Shown: piece after piece, positions 49,107-57,261 of the stretch | Numbering within the stretch: position 1 is the first letter of the stretch | Layout of the letters: every line of letters begins with the position of its first letter | Assembly (NCBI RefSeq): GCF_050122995.1 | Contig: NZ_JBNLIA010000013.1 | Coordinates: 75,018 to 139,017 of the forward strand | Length of the DNA: 64,000 nt | Direction: 5' to 3' | Source: Haloparvum alkalitolerans | GTDB taxonomy: Archaea; Halobacteriota; Halobacteria; Halobacteriales; Haloferacaceae | The notes under the pieces: generated by a model | What the model was told of the DNA's origin: nothing | Seen by the model: only the letters and a program-made list of their open reading frames with translations | The model's database searches: none | Made by a program: the position numbers and the translations under genes

Positions 49107-50258
49107 TCAGTTGCCGTCCGGCTCGGTCGGGACGTCGATGTCGCCGGCGATGATCGCGTCGCGAGCGTCGCTGACGGCGGTCGTCGCGTCGTCGGGTATC
49201 TCCCCGCCGATCTCGTCGCCGTAGACGCACTCCACGCCGTTGGACTCCAGCCCGAGTTCGACGACGCTGCCGCCCTGGTGGTCGTCGTCGACCACGTTCG
49301 AGATGGACTGGAACACCGCGTTGTCGACGCGCTTCACCATCGACGCGAGGATCACGTCGGAGAACTCCGGCTCGGTGATCGACTGGTCGAGGTCGACGCC
49401 GAACGCGAACCGACCCTCCTCCTGGGCCGCCTGGAACACGCCGACGCCCGTTGCGCCCGAGGCGTGGTAGACGATGTCCGCGCCGCTCTGGTACATCGAC
49501 AGCGCGGCCTCCTTCCCGCCGGAGGGGTCGGAGTAGCTCCCGACGTAGCTGGTGATGACGTCGACGTCGTCCGTCGCGTAGTCGACTCCGGCCTCGAAGC
49601 CGGCCTGGAACCGGCGGATGACCGGGCTGTCGACGCCGCCGACGAAGCCGACGTTCGTGGAGTCGCCGGCCGTCTGGCCCGCGCCGGCCGAGAAGGAGGT
49701 CGTCGTCAGGTTGCCCGCGAGCACGCCCATCAGGAACGAGCCCTCGTGCTCCTTGAACACGTAGTTCGCGACGTTCGGCTCCTCCAGCACGGAGTCGACG
49801 AGCATGAAGTTCTGCTCGGGGAACTGGGGCGCGTTCTCCGCGAGCGCGTCCGTCTGGTTGAACCCGATACAGGAGACGAGGTCGTAATCGGGGTCGGTCG
49901 AGCTGGCGTAGCGCTGCTGGTACTGGCCGAACTCGCCGGTCCCCTCGGGCTGGGACTCGTCGAAGGAGATGCCGAGCTCCTCTTCGGCACGGACGACGCC
50001 CTCGCGGGCGGCGTCGTTGAAGGAGTTGTCGCCGAGGCCGCCGTCGGAGTAGACCATGCCGACGTGCGCCGGCACGTCGCCGCCGGACTCGGTCTCGCCG
50101 TCCCCGCCGGTCTCCGTCTCCTCCCCGTCGGAGCCGCCCTCCGTCTCCTCGCCGCCGGAGCCGCCGTCCTCCGGACCGCCGGTACAGCCCGCCAGCCCGA
50201 CGATACCGGCCGCGCTTGCCGCCTTGATGAACCGCCGCCGATTCGGATCGGATGCCAT
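49107..50258 (-). CDS. BMP-family nucleoside-binding lipoprotein
   Basis: A 383-residue substrate-binding protein. RRRFIKAASAAGIVGLAGC is a twin-arginine signal with lipobox, anchoring the cysteine near residue 25. A 35-residue acidic linker of GGEETE-like repeats follows. The binding domain has VGMVYSDGGLGDNSFNDAAREGV, FVGGVDSPVIRRFQAGFEAGVDY and a conserved YQSGADIVYHASGATGVGVFQAA. BMP/PnrA-type proteins bind purine nucleosides. It is the first gene of the operon, 151 bp before the ATPase. Confidence 0.92.
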   Translation of the reverse strand: MASDPNRRRFIKAASAAGIVGLAGCTGGPEDGGSGGEETEGGSDGEETETGGDGETESGGDVPAHVGMVYSDGGLGDNSFNDAAREGVVRAEEELGISFDESQPEGTGEFGQYQQRYASSTDPDYDLVSCIGFNQTDALAENAPQFPEQNFMLVDSVLEEPNVANYVFKEHEGSFLMGVLAGNLTTTSFSAGAGQTAGDSTNVGFVGGVDSPVIRRFQAGFEAGVDYATDDVDVITSYVGSYSDPSGGKEAALSMYQSGADIVYHASGATGVGVFQAAQEEGRFAFGVDLDQSITEPEFSDVILASMVKRVDNAVFQSISNVVDDDHQGGSVVELGLESNGVECVYGDEIGGEIPDDATTAVSDARDAIIAGDIDVPTEPDGN

Positions 50259-50285
50259 GTCGTCTGAAACGGGAACGCTCGCGGG

Positions 50286-50294
50286 CATAAATTC
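50286..50294 (-). promoter_or_regulatory. TATA box of the nucleoside ABC operon
   Basis: On the minus strand GAATTTATG is centred about 32 nt before the ATG at 50258, so the transcript has a very short leader. Confidence 0.5.
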
Positions 50295-50435
50295 GTCGCT
50301 ATGCGGACATCGTATTGCACGTTCGTCCGACACGTCCCCCGTTCCGGCCCGAAACGCGGGCGGATCTGCGGGACGCTGTACACCTCCGTGCGGTGTATGG
50401 ATCGATCACCAGAAACACCGCCGGGGGTCGTCCCG

Positions 50436-51947
50436 TCAGGCCCCGGACGCCCCGTCGACCGCGTCGGCGACGACGCCGCTCGCCTCCTCGACGAGCGCGT
50501 CCACCTCGTCGCTCTCCGCGTAGACGCGGACGTACGGCTCTGTTCCGGAGGGACGCACCAGCACCCACGAGGCGTCGGGGAACTCCAGCCTGACGCCGTG
50601 TTCGGTCGAGACGTCCGCCTCGGGGAACGCGTCGGGGAGCGCCGTCTCGAGGCGCGCCATCACCCCGGTCTTGCGGTCGTCGGGACAGTCGACGCTGACC
50701 TTGCGGTAGGGGCGTTCTGTCACGGGCTCGCGGAGGGTCTCCAATCCCTCCGCGGCCACGAGCCGTGCGATCACGGCCGCCGAGCAGACGCCGTCGATCC
50801 AGCCGCCGAAGCCGGCGTGGACGTGCTTCCACGGCTCCGCGGCGAACACCACCTCGGCGTCGGGCGCCTCGCCCGAGGCGGCCGCGGCCTCGACGCTCGC
50901 GATACCCTCGTGGAGCGCGCCGAGCCGAACGCGCTCGACGCGCCCGCCCGCGGCCGCGACGCGCTCGTCGATGCGCCCGGACGCGTTCGGCGTCGTCACG
51001 ACCACCGGGTCGTCGCCGTCGTGGGCGCGCGTGTAGTGCTCCGCGAGGACCGCGAGCACCGTGTCCTCGTGGACGACCTCGCCGTCGGCGTCGATCAGGA
51101 CGATGCGGTCCGCGTCCCCGTCGTGTCCGATGCCAAAGGCGAACCCCTCGGCGTCGCCGTCCTCGGCTTTCTCTCCCCCGGCGTCGTCCGCTCCGCCCGG
51201 TCGGCCGGGCGCCGCGACGTCCTCGTTGGCGTCCGCGACGAACGCGCGCAGGTCCGCGAGCGTCTCGGGGGTCGGCTTGCTCCCGCGGCCGGGGAAGTGC
51301 CCGTCGACGTTGGCGTTGAGCGTGACGACCTCGGCGCCGAGTTCCCGGAGGACCTGCGGGGTCGCGACCGACGCCATCCCGTTGCCGCAGTCGACCGCGA
51401 CGCGGAGCCCGTCGAGCGGCGCGCCGAAGCGCCGGGCGTAGTCGGCGACGGCCGCGCGGTAGTCGGGGAGCACCTCGATCCGCTCGGAGTCGGTCCACGC
51501 GTCCCAGTCGGTCGGGGACGGGTCGTCCGCGACGCGCTCCTCGACGGCGGCCTCGATGTCCCGGTCGAACTCCGTCGCGTCCCGGAACAGCTTGATCCCG
51601 TTGTCGTGCGGCGGGTTGTGCGAGGCGGTGAGCATCACGCCGTGGCGCTCGCGGGCGGCGTACGCCAGCGCCGGCGTGGGGAGCACGCCCGCCCGGAGGA
51701 CCTTCGAGCCCGCGGCGCTCAGTCCGGCCTCCGCCGCCGCCGCGAGCGCCGGGCCGGTCACGCGACCGTCGCGTCCGACGACGACCTCCGGTGGCTCGCC
51801 CTCGGCCGGGTCCTCGGAGCCGGCCCCCGGTTCCTCCGCCGCTTCCCGCGCTATCGCGCCGACCGCGCTGCCGACCGCGAGCGCCAGGGCCGGCGTCACC
51901 CGGTCCTCGACGCCGCCGCGGATCCCTGCGGTACCGAACAGTTCCAT
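50436..51947 (-). CDS. Phosphohexomutase-superfamily enzyme, possibly phosphopentomutase
   Basis: A 503-residue alpha-D-phosphohexomutase. The phosphoserine loop TASHNPPHDNG places Ser109. The metal loop is GHDGDADR with Asp276, 278 and 280. The phosphate-binding loop is VRPSGTEPYVRVYAE near 468-482. The sugar-binding loop is unusual: AAEPWKH at 368-374 instead of the common GE-x-SGH. An acidic insert lies at about 245-267. Members act on glucose, mannose, glucosamine or (in some archaea) pentose phosphates. Its position upstream of the nucleoside transporter operon, same strand, suggests pentose-phosphate handling in nucleoside salvage, but this is inference. Confidence 0.85.
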   Translation of the reverse strand: MELFGTAGIRGGVEDRVTPALALAVGSAVGAIAREAAEEPGAGSEDPAEGEPPEVVVGRDGRVTGPALAAAAEAGLSAAGSKVLRAGVLPTPALAYAARERHGVMLTASHNPPHDNGIKLFRDATEFDRDIEAAVEERVADDPSPTDWDAWTDSERIEVLPDYRAAVADYARRFGAPLDGLRVAVDCGNGMASVATPQVLRELGAEVVTLNANVDGHFPGRGSKPTPETLADLRAFVADANEDVAAPGRPGGADDAGGEKAEDGDAEGFAFGIGHDGDADRIVLIDADGEVVHEDTVLAVLAEHYTRAHDGDDPVVVTTPNASGRIDERVAAAGGRVERVRLGALHEGIASVEAAAASGEAPDAEVVFAAEPWKHVHAGFGGWIDGVCSAAVIARLVAAEGLETLREPVTERPYRKVSVDCPDDRKTGVMARLETALPDAFPEADVSTEHGVRLEFPDASWVLVRPSGTEPYVRVYAESDEVDALVEEASGVVADAVDGASGA

Positions 51948-52033
51948 GGGCGAGTCGTCGGCCGGCGCGCGTTAGAAGCCGTCGGTTGCGCGCGGGCGTC
52001 CGTTTGAAGTTCGCCGGCCGCGATCCGTTCCGC

Positions 52034-52312
52034 ATGAGCGAGCGCACCCGCGCACACGTCCACGTCTCCGGGACCGTACAGGGCGTCTACTACCGCGCGA
52101 ACACCCGCGACGCGGCCCGCGAGAAAGGGGTCGACGGCTGGGTCAGAAACCTCGACGACGGTCGAGTGGAGGCGGTCTTCGAGGGACCCACGCCCGCCGT
52201 CGAGGAGCTAGTCGCGTGGTGCGAGACCGGCAGCCCCGCCGCCGACGTCGACGACGTGGCGGTGACGTGGGAGGACCCGGAGGGGATCGAGGGGTTCGAG
52301 GTCCGCTGGTAG
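52034..52312 (+). CDS. acyP: Acylphosphatase
   Basis: A 92-residue enzyme that hydrolyses acyl phosphates. VHVSGTVQGVYYRANTRDAAREKGVDGWVRNLDDGRVEAVFEG contains the phosphate loop GTVQGVYYR with catalytic arginine and the asparagine of WVRNL. Family length is 90-100 residues. It is divergent from the phosphomutase gene (86 bp apart). A TATA-like CGTTTGAAG lies about 28 nt upstream. Confidence 0.95.
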   Translation: MSERTRAHVHVSGTVQGVYYRANTRDAAREKGVDGWVRNLDDGRVEAVFEGPTPAVEELVAWCETGSPAADVDDVAVTWEDPEGIEGFEVRW

Positions 52313-52322
52313 CCGGCTCGCC

Positions 52323-52733
52323 TCAGACCACGTCGGCGGCGGCCGTGTCGAGTCCGGCGACGTACTTCGCGATGTCCGTCGTGGAGACCATACCGATGAG
52401 TCCCTCCTCCTCGTCGACGACCGGCACGTGGTGGAAGCCGTGCTCGGTCATCAGGTTCGCGACCTCCTGGACGGAGTCCTGTGCACCGGCGGTCACCACG
52501 TCCGTCGACATGTAACGCTCGACGGTCGTCTCGGCCTTCGGCTTGCTCGCGGCGACGATGGCGACGAAGTCCGTCGTGGTGAGGATCCCCCGCAGCGCGC
52601 CGTCCTCGCCGACGACGAGCAGCGAACCGATCCCCTGATCGAGCATCAGGTCCGCGGCCGGCTCGACGAAGGTGTCCGGCGTCACCGTCACGGGGTCGGT
52701 GCTCATCACGCGGGCGACGAGAACGTCTTGCAT
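52323..52733 (-). CDS. Paired CBS-domain protein
   Basis: A 136-residue protein made only of two CBS motifs (about 1-60 and 70-130): VARVMSTDPVTVTPDTFVEPAADLMLDQGIGSLLVV, then VERYMSTDVVTAGAQDSVQEVANLMTEHGFHHVPVV. Such Bateman modules bind AMP, ATP or SAM and sense energy or regulate partners. No partner domain is fused. ATG 52733 is chosen because the nine residues further upstream are not family-like. Confidence 0.92.
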   Translation of the reverse strand: MQDVLVARVMSTDPVTVTPDTFVEPAADLMLDQGIGSLLVVGEDGALRGILTTTDFVAIVAASKPKAETTVERYMSTDVVTAGAQDSVQEVANLMTEHGFHHVPVVDEEEGLIGMVSTTDIAKYVAGLDTAAADVV

Positions 52734-52835
52734 GGCTAACCGTGACACAGGCGCGGACAAAAGGGTGTCGCCATGCCCTCCCGCGGTCGGGGCGACTCTC
52801 GGGGCGGCTCTCGGGGCGGACCCAAGCGCGTCGGG

Positions 52836-53612
52836 CTACTCGAACTCGGGGTCGCGCTTGTCGAGGAACGCGTCCATCCCCTCGCGCTGGTCGCGGGTGC
52901 CGAACAGCCCCGCCCACGTCCGGCGCTCGAACGCGAGCCCCGCCTCGCGGGATCCCTCGTAGCCGGCGTTGATCGACTCCTTGGCGGCCGCGAGCGCGTG
53001 GCGCGGGCCGGCGGCGAGCTCCCCCGCGAGCTCCGCGACGCGGTCCTCGAGCTGGTCGTGCGCGACGACCTCGCCGACGAGCCCCATCTCGTGGGCGTCG
53101 GTCGCGTCGACGCGGTCGCCGAAGAAGATCAGCCGGCGCGCGGTCTCGTCGCCCACCAGTCGGGGGAGTCGCTGCGTGCCGCCCCAGCCGGGGACGATAC
53201 CGAGTTCCACCTCCGTCTGTCCGAGCGTGGCGCGCTCGGAGGCGACGCGCAGGTCGCAGGCGATGGCGAGTTCACAGCCGCCGCCGAAGGCGTAGCCGTT
53301 GATCGCGGCGATGGTCGGCGCGGGGAACTCCGCGAGCCCGCTGGCGATCCGATGACCGAGCTCCGCGTACGCCTGCGCCTCCGGCGTCGAGAGGTCCCGC
53401 ATGTAGGAGATGTCCGCGCCCGCGACGAACGCCTTCTCGCCCGCGCCGGTCAGGACCAGCGCGCGGGCCTCCGCCTCCCGCGCCTCCGCGAGCGCGTCCT
53501 CCAGCGCCTCCAGGGTGGGGACGTTCAACGCGTTGAGGCTCTCCGGGCGGTCGACCGTCACCGTGGCGACCCCCGCGTCGTCGATCTCCAGCGTCACCGT
53601 GTCTGCGGCCAT
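52836..53612 (-). CDS. Enoyl-CoA hydratase/isomerase (crotonase family)
   Basis: A 258-residue crotonase-fold protein. VTVDRPESLNALNVPTLEALEDAL starts the fold. GAGEKAFVAGADISYM supplies the first oxyanion-hole residue. INGYAFGGGCELAIACDLRVASERATLGQTEVELGIVPGWGGTQRLPRLVG carries the second oxyanion glycine and the catalytic glutamates. It hydrates 2-enoyl-CoA in fatty-acid or amino-acid degradation; exact substrate unknown. It could act with the acyl-CoA dehydrogenase at 20918, which is distant. Confidence 0.92.
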   Translation of the reverse strand: MAADTVTLEIDDAGVATVTVDRPESLNALNVPTLEALEDALAEAREAEARALVLTGAGEKAFVAGADISYMRDLSTPEAQAYAELGHRIASGLAEFPAPTIAAINGYAFGGGCELAIACDLRVASERATLGQTEVELGIVPGWGGTQRLPRLVGDETARRLIFFGDRVDATDAHEMGLVGEVVAHDQLEDRVAELAGELAAGPRHALAAAKESINAGYEGSREAGLAFERRTWAGLFGTRDQREGMDAFLDKRDPEFE

Positions 53613-53741
53613 GCCCGACCCGTGGGCGGGAGGGGTGAAAACCGTTCCCCGGACCGTCCCGGCCGGTCCCAGAACGCGCCCGACCGCTCGCGCCGCGGTT
53701 CCGGAACGTCCATTTGTGGCGGCCGCGAACCGCTTCGCAAG

Positions 53742-54251
53742 ATGGGACTGAGCGACGAGGAGTTGGACCGGCTCGCGGACGTGGTCCGGCTCCAGCCGAC
53801 GAAAAACGCCGAGCTACAGGAGGCGTGGGGGATGGAGAGCGGCAGCGAGGTCCACGGCTACCTCGAAAGCCACCTCACGGACTACTACTTCCGCGACGAC
53901 GACAGCCTGATCCGCGCCACGAGCGAGGCGGCCGACCTCGTCGACGTGGAACCGGGCGTGGAGTCCGACGCCGACGCCGAACCCGGCGGCGTCCCGGACA
54001 CGATACGCGTGCCCGAACTGCAGGCGCGGGTGTTCGAGGTCGTCGCCGGCCCCGAGGAGCGCTCGCAGTCCGTCGTCTCGGTACTCAACGACCTCCGCGA
54101 GACGTTCGGCATCGACCCCGACGTGGACGACGTCCGCCGCGCGCTCCGCAGTCTGGAGCGCAAGAACGTCGTCGAAGTGGTCTACCGCACCGTCCCGACC
54201 TTCCGACTCGCGGTCGAGCGCGACGCCGTGACCGTCGAGGTCGCCGAGTAG
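53742..54251 (+). CDS. Haloarchaeal DUF5797-family protein
   Basis: A 169-residue acidic protein. LSDEELDRLADVVRLQPTKNAELQEAWGMESGSEVHGYLESHLTDYYFRDDDSLIRAT reads as a winged-helix-like N-terminal part. An acidic linker and a second helical domain (LQARVFEVVAGPEERSQSVVSVLNDLRETFGIDPDVDDVRRALRSLERKNVVEVVYRTVPTFRLAV) that also resembles a winged helix follow. I recall the family as DUF5797. A transcription-regulator-like role is possible but unproven. Confidence 0.8.
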   Translation: MGLSDEELDRLADVVRLQPTKNAELQEAWGMESGSEVHGYLESHLTDYYFRDDDSLIRATSEAADLVDVEPGVESDADAEPGGVPDTIRVPELQARVFEVVAGPEERSQSVVSVLNDLRETFGIDPDVDDVRRALRSLERKNVVEVVYRTVPTFRLAVERDAVTVEVAE

Positions 54252-54336
54252 CCCCGACGCTCCCCCGTTCTCCCGCTCAGTTTCACCGTTCCCGCCGACG
54301 GACAGGCCTAAGCCGCCCGCGGGCGTACGCGCTCCC

Positions 54337-55146
54337 GTGCAGATCGTCGGGTACGACGCGGGCGACGCCGGCCTCCTGTTGAGCCGCGGCGACGCGGACG
54401 ACGCGAACGGCGCGAGCGCGGCCGGCGGCGACGCGACCCGCGACGGCGACGTGACGTATCTCGACCTGACGCCGGGCACCGAACTTGACTACGCGCTCGG
54501 CGAGCGGCGCTGTGCCGGCACGGTCCACGAGGGGACCCACGTCCCCTGCGACGCGCCCGAGGCGCCCTACTGCGACGCCCACTCGCACGTCTGGGTCTGC
54601 GCGCGGTGTACCGGGACGTGTCTGAAAGACGAGATGGACTGCTACGAGGACCACGCCGTCTACCTGGCGGCGTTCGCCCCCGACCGCTTCAAGGTCGGCG
54701 TCACGCGCCTGTGGCGGCTCGAAACTCGGCTCCGCGAGCAGGGCGCCGACCGCGCGGCTCACGTCAGGACCGTCGAGAACGGACGGGTCGCCCGCGAGAT
54801 CGAGGCCGGGCTCGCGGAGGGGTCGGACCTCGTCGACCGCGTGCGGATCCCCACGAAGCGTGCCGGCCTCGCTGCCGACGTGGACGACGGCGCGTGGGCG
54901 AGCCTGCTCGACCGGTTCGACGTGACGGAGCGGTTCGACTTCGACTACGGCCTCGACCTCGCGGAGCGCCCGATGGCCGAGACGATGGCGGCGGGGACCG
55001 TGGTCGGAACGAAGGGCCGCCTGCTCGTCCTCGAGCGCGGCGGGTCGACGTACGCGGTCGACATGCGCGACCTGGTCGGCTACGAGGTGGCCGAGGGGCG
55101 GGCCGACCGGGACCTCCAGTCGAGCCTCGGCGCGTTCGGCGAGTGA
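54337..55146 (+). CDS. DUF2797-family zinc protein with GIY-YIG-like segment
   Basis: A 269-residue protein with GTG start. RRCAGTVHEGTHVPCDAPEAPYCDAH, then WVCARCTGTCLKDEMDCYEDHAVYLAAFAPDRFKVGVTRLWRLETRLREQGAD, is the family core: seven clustered cysteines and two histidines for zinc, followed by a VYLA...KVGVT block like GIY-YIG nucleases. The C-terminal part (GTVVGTKGRLLVLERGGSTYAVDMRDLVGYEV) is a beta-barrel-like domain. The activity of DUF2797 proteins is unproven. A GDADDANGASAAGGDATRDGD insert near residue 20-40 is low complexity. Confidence 0.83.
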   Translation: MQIVGYDAGDAGLLLSRGDADDANGASAAGGDATRDGDVTYLDLTPGTELDYALGERRCAGTVHEGTHVPCDAPEAPYCDAHSHVWVCARCTGTCLKDEMDCYEDHAVYLAAFAPDRFKVGVTRLWRLETRLREQGADRAAHVRTVENGRVAREIEAGLAEGSDLVDRVRIPTKRAGLAADVDDGAWASLLDRFDVTERFDFDYGLDLAERPMAETMAAGTVVGTKGRLLVLERGGSTYAVDMRDLVGYEVAEGRADRDLQSSLGAFGE

Positions 55147-55161
55147 GGGAGTGCCGACGCT

Positions 55162-55254
55162 CGCGGTGAGAAGCCGGAACGGTCGATCCGCGGTGAGAAG
55201 CCGGAACGGTCACTCCCGGTGAGAGAGGCCGGAGCAGCCGCTCCGCGGTGAGAG
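55162..55254. repeat. Short tandem repeats, period about 27 bp
   Basis: CGCGGTGAGAAGCCGGAAC... occurs at 55162-55184 and 55189-55211 as identical 23-bp units. Degenerate third (55215-55235) and partial fourth (55244-55254) units follow. They lie in the gap after the DUF2797 gene and contain no gene. Confidence 0.8.
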
Positions 55255-55286
55255 ACGAGACGGAAGCAGCGTCGACGCGCCGGGCG

Positions 55287-55409
55287 TTACTCCTCTTCCT
55301 CTTCTTCCGGCTCGCGGTCGCGGCCGCGTCCCCAGACCGCGTCCGCAGAGGTGTCGTTCGGTGCCGTGTGGGAGACGTCCTTCATCGTTCGTCGGTCGGA
55401 GTCGGTCAT
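55287..55409 (-). CDS. Very small acidic protein
   Basis: A 40-residue protein, MTDSDRRTMKDVSHTAPNDT continuing to a basic RGRDRE and a six-glutamate tail. The ATG at 55409 has a clear TATA box 28 nt upstream with a 14-bp palindrome beyond it, so a leaderless micro-protein gene is well supported even though it is short. The MKDVSHTAP segment looks like one I have seen in other haloarchaeal small proteins. The function is unknown. Confidence 0.62.
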   Translation of the reverse strand: MTDSDRRTMKDVSHTAPNDTSADAVWGRGRDREPEEEEEE

Positions 55410-55432
55410 CGTGACACCGAGTAACGCGGTTC

Positions 55433-55469
55433 GGTATAAATGTGCTTCGGCGAATATGGTTATAACCAT
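55433..55469 (-). promoter_or_regulatory. TATA box and upstream palindrome of the micro-protein gene
   Basis: The minus-strand TATA box CATTTATACC (55433-55442) is about 28 nt before the ATG at 55409. Upstream lies the perfect 14-bp palindrome ATGGTTATAACCAT (55456-55469), in the position of an activator or BRE-proximal operator. A further AT-rich stretch reaches about 55496. Confidence 0.6.
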
Positions 55470-55546
55470 TATTAGCATACTTATGCCCTTATATAGAACG
55501 CCGACACGGCGCACGCGCCGCCGGACGGCCCGGAGCGCTGGGGTCG

Positions 55547-56188
55547 CTACGGCGGGCGCTCGATCTCGAACCGGTCGTCGGTGCCCGCGTACCAGTTCCC
55601 GGCAAGGCGGCCGACCGCGTCCAGTTTCTCCGTGTCGAGTTTCCCTTCGGTCGTGACGGCCTCGTCAACGTGCGCGTAGACGACCTCGCCGAGGACCATG
55701 GTGGATCCCCCGACTTCGATCGCGTCGGACAGTTCGCACTCGAAGCTCACCTTCGCCTCGGCGACGCGCGGCGCGTCGACGCGCTCGGCCTCGACGGGCG
55801 TCACGCCCGCGTGCTCGAACTCGCTCTCGTCCGGCGGGAGCGTCGCGCTGGACGCGTTCATCGACTCCACCAGGTCCGCGGTGACGACGTTGACGACGAA
55901 CGCCTCCGTCTCCAGGGCGTTCGCGAGCGTGTCCTTCGGCGCGGTCGTCGTCGCGACCGGCGCGAACATCAGGACCGGCGGGTCGACCGCGACCACGTTG
56001 AAGAAGCTGTACGGCGCGAGGTTCTCGCCGGCCGGGCCGCGCGAGGAAACCCAGGCGATGGGCCGGGGGACCACGGCGCCCGACAGCAGCCGGTACGGGG
56101 AGCCGAACGCGTCCGGCTCGCCCCCGCGGACGCGGCGGTCGCTCCGCTCCGCGTCCTCGGACCCGCCCTCCGGGACAGGGTCCGTCAT
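55547..56188 (-). CDS. Flavin reductase-family (FMN-binding split barrel) protein
   Basis: A 213-residue protein. YRLLSGAVVPRPIAWVSSRGPAGENLAPYSFFNVVAVDPPVLMFAPV is the FMN-binding core, followed by KDTLANALETEAFVVNVVTADLVESMNASSATLPPDESEFEHAG. Relatives reduce flavins or carry them for partner oxidoreductases. Its ATG overlaps the stop of the upstream VOC gene by 4 nt (ATGA), so the two are one transcript, probably in the HxlR-controlled cluster. Confidence 0.88.
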   Translation of the reverse strand: MTDPVPEGGSEDAERSDRRVRGGEPDAFGSPYRLLSGAVVPRPIAWVSSRGPAGENLAPYSFFNVVAVDPPVLMFAPVATTTAPKDTLANALETEAFVVNVVTADLVESMNASSATLPPDESEFEHAGVTPVEAERVDAPRVAEAKVSFECELSDAIEVGGSTMVLGEVVYAHVDEAVTTEGKLDTEKLDAVGRLAGNWYAGTDDRFEIERPP

Positions 56189-56664
56189 TCGTCGCCGTCC
56201 GCGAACGGGTCGATCTCGGCGCTGCCCGGCTCCGCCTCGTCGACGCCGAACCCCGGCCCCTCGGTGGCGAGCTCGAAGACGAGCCCGTCCGGGTCGCTGA
56301 AGTAGACGCTCTTGAAGTAGGTCCGGTCCTTCACCTGCGAGACGCGGACGCCCTGCTCCTTGAGGTGCTCGCGCCACTCCGCCAGCGTCTCCTCGTCCTC
56401 GACGCCGAACGCGAAGTGGTGGCTCGCGCCCGGTCCGGGCGCGCCCCGGGAGTCCGGATACTCGAAGTAGGTGACGGTGGCGCCGGGCTCGCCCGCGGGC
56501 GTGGGCGAGAAGTAGTAGTGTTTCGTCCCGGGGTCGTCGTAGTTCTGCGTGCGCTTGACGGTGTGCCAGCCGAGGGCGTCCTCGTAGAAGGCGACCGTCT
56601 CGTCCATGTCGGTACAGATGTTCGTCACGTGGTGCAAGCCGGTGGTGGGTGGCGCGTCGGTCAT
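56185..56664 (-). CDS. VOC-superfamily (glyoxalase/dioxygenase-like) protein
   Basis: A 159-residue protein. GLHHVTNICTDMDETVAFYEDALGWHTVKRTQNYDDPGTKHYYFSPTPAGEPGATVTYFEY is the first beta-alpha-beta-beta module. HHFAFGVEDEETLAEWREHLKEQG and FKSVYFSDPDGLVFELATEGPG form the second, with H and E metal ligands. Close relatives are ring-cleaving dioxygenases of the MhqO type that act on hydroquinones. It sits between the DoxX and flavin reductase genes, all likely under the divergent HxlR regulator. Confidence 0.85.
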   Translation of the reverse strand: MTDAPPTTGLHHVTNICTDMDETVAFYEDALGWHTVKRTQNYDDPGTKHYYFSPTPAGEPGATVTYFEYPDSRGAPGPGASHHFAFGVEDEETLAEWREHLKEQGVRVSQVKDRTYFKSVYFSDPDGLVFELATEGPGFGVDEAEPGSAEIDPFADGDE

Positions 56665-56742
56665 GAGTATGAGTGAGTCCGAATGAGTGGGGCAGTCAGT
56701 TAGCTATGCGGGCCGGAGGAGCAGTCGAACGACGCGGCGTCC

Positions 56743-57192
56743 TCAGAAGAGGCCGATGCCGACCGCGTAGGGCCAGGAGGCCCCGCCGACGGCCAGCAGC
56801 GCGAGCGCGGCGCCCGCACCGTAGACGTTCTTCAGGAACGAGGTCATCTCGTTCTGCTGTTCCTCGGGGTCGTCGACGGTCCAGAAGTCGTGCATCGTCA
56901 CCGCGGAGACGATCAGGAAGACGGCGAGGCCGCCAGCCGCGATCACGGGGAACGCACCGAGGGCGACCCCGAGTCCGCCGAGCACGAGGACCGCGCCGGA
57001 GGCGATCACCGAGAAGCTCGGCGCCGGGAGGCCCTTGAACTCCGCGTAGCCGGCCATCTGCTCGAGGTTCATGAAGTGGTTCAGGCCCATGAACGCCAGC
57101 ACCCCGCCGAACAGGAGCCGGCCGAGCAGGAAGATCTCGCCCGCGAGGGCGGTGTCGAACTGAAGCGGTAGCGTCGCGATTTCAGGTATCAT
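56743..57192 (-). CDS. DoxX-family membrane protein
   Basis: A 149-residue protein with four hydrophobic helices: LGRLLFGGVLAFMGLNHF, FSVIASGAVLVLGGLGVAL, FPVIAAGGLAVFLIVSAVTM and NVYGAGAALALLAVGGASW. FMGLNHFMNLEQMAGYAEFKGLPAP is the family signature. DoxX relatives (such as MhqP/CatD) are linked to quinone or thiol stress. It is first in a three-gene unit with the VOC and flavin reductase genes and is divergent from hxlR. Confidence 0.88.
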   Translation of the reverse strand: MIPEIATLPLQFDTALAGEIFLLGRLLFGGVLAFMGLNHFMNLEQMAGYAEFKGLPAPSFSVIASGAVLVLGGLGVALGAFPVIAAGGLAVFLIVSAVTMHDFWTVDDPEEQQNEMTSFLKNVYGAGAALALLAVGGASWPYAVGIGLF

Positions 57193-57214
57193 CGTGTAAC
57201 CACGTGTATGAACC

Positions 57215-57232
57215 GAACCCTTATAGGGGTTC
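57215..57232. promoter_or_regulatory. Shared promoter/operator between doxX cluster and hxlR
   Basis: GAACCC (57215-57220), TTATAG, GGGTTC (57227-57232) form a perfect inverted repeat centred on a TATA-like core. The core is about 31 nt from the doxX ATG (57192) and about 38 nt from the hxlR ATG (57262), so one element can serve both genes. An HxlR dimer bound here would shut both off. Confidence 0.6.
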
Positions 57233-57261
57233 CCGGACAACCGTCTCACCAGGTAACACCG

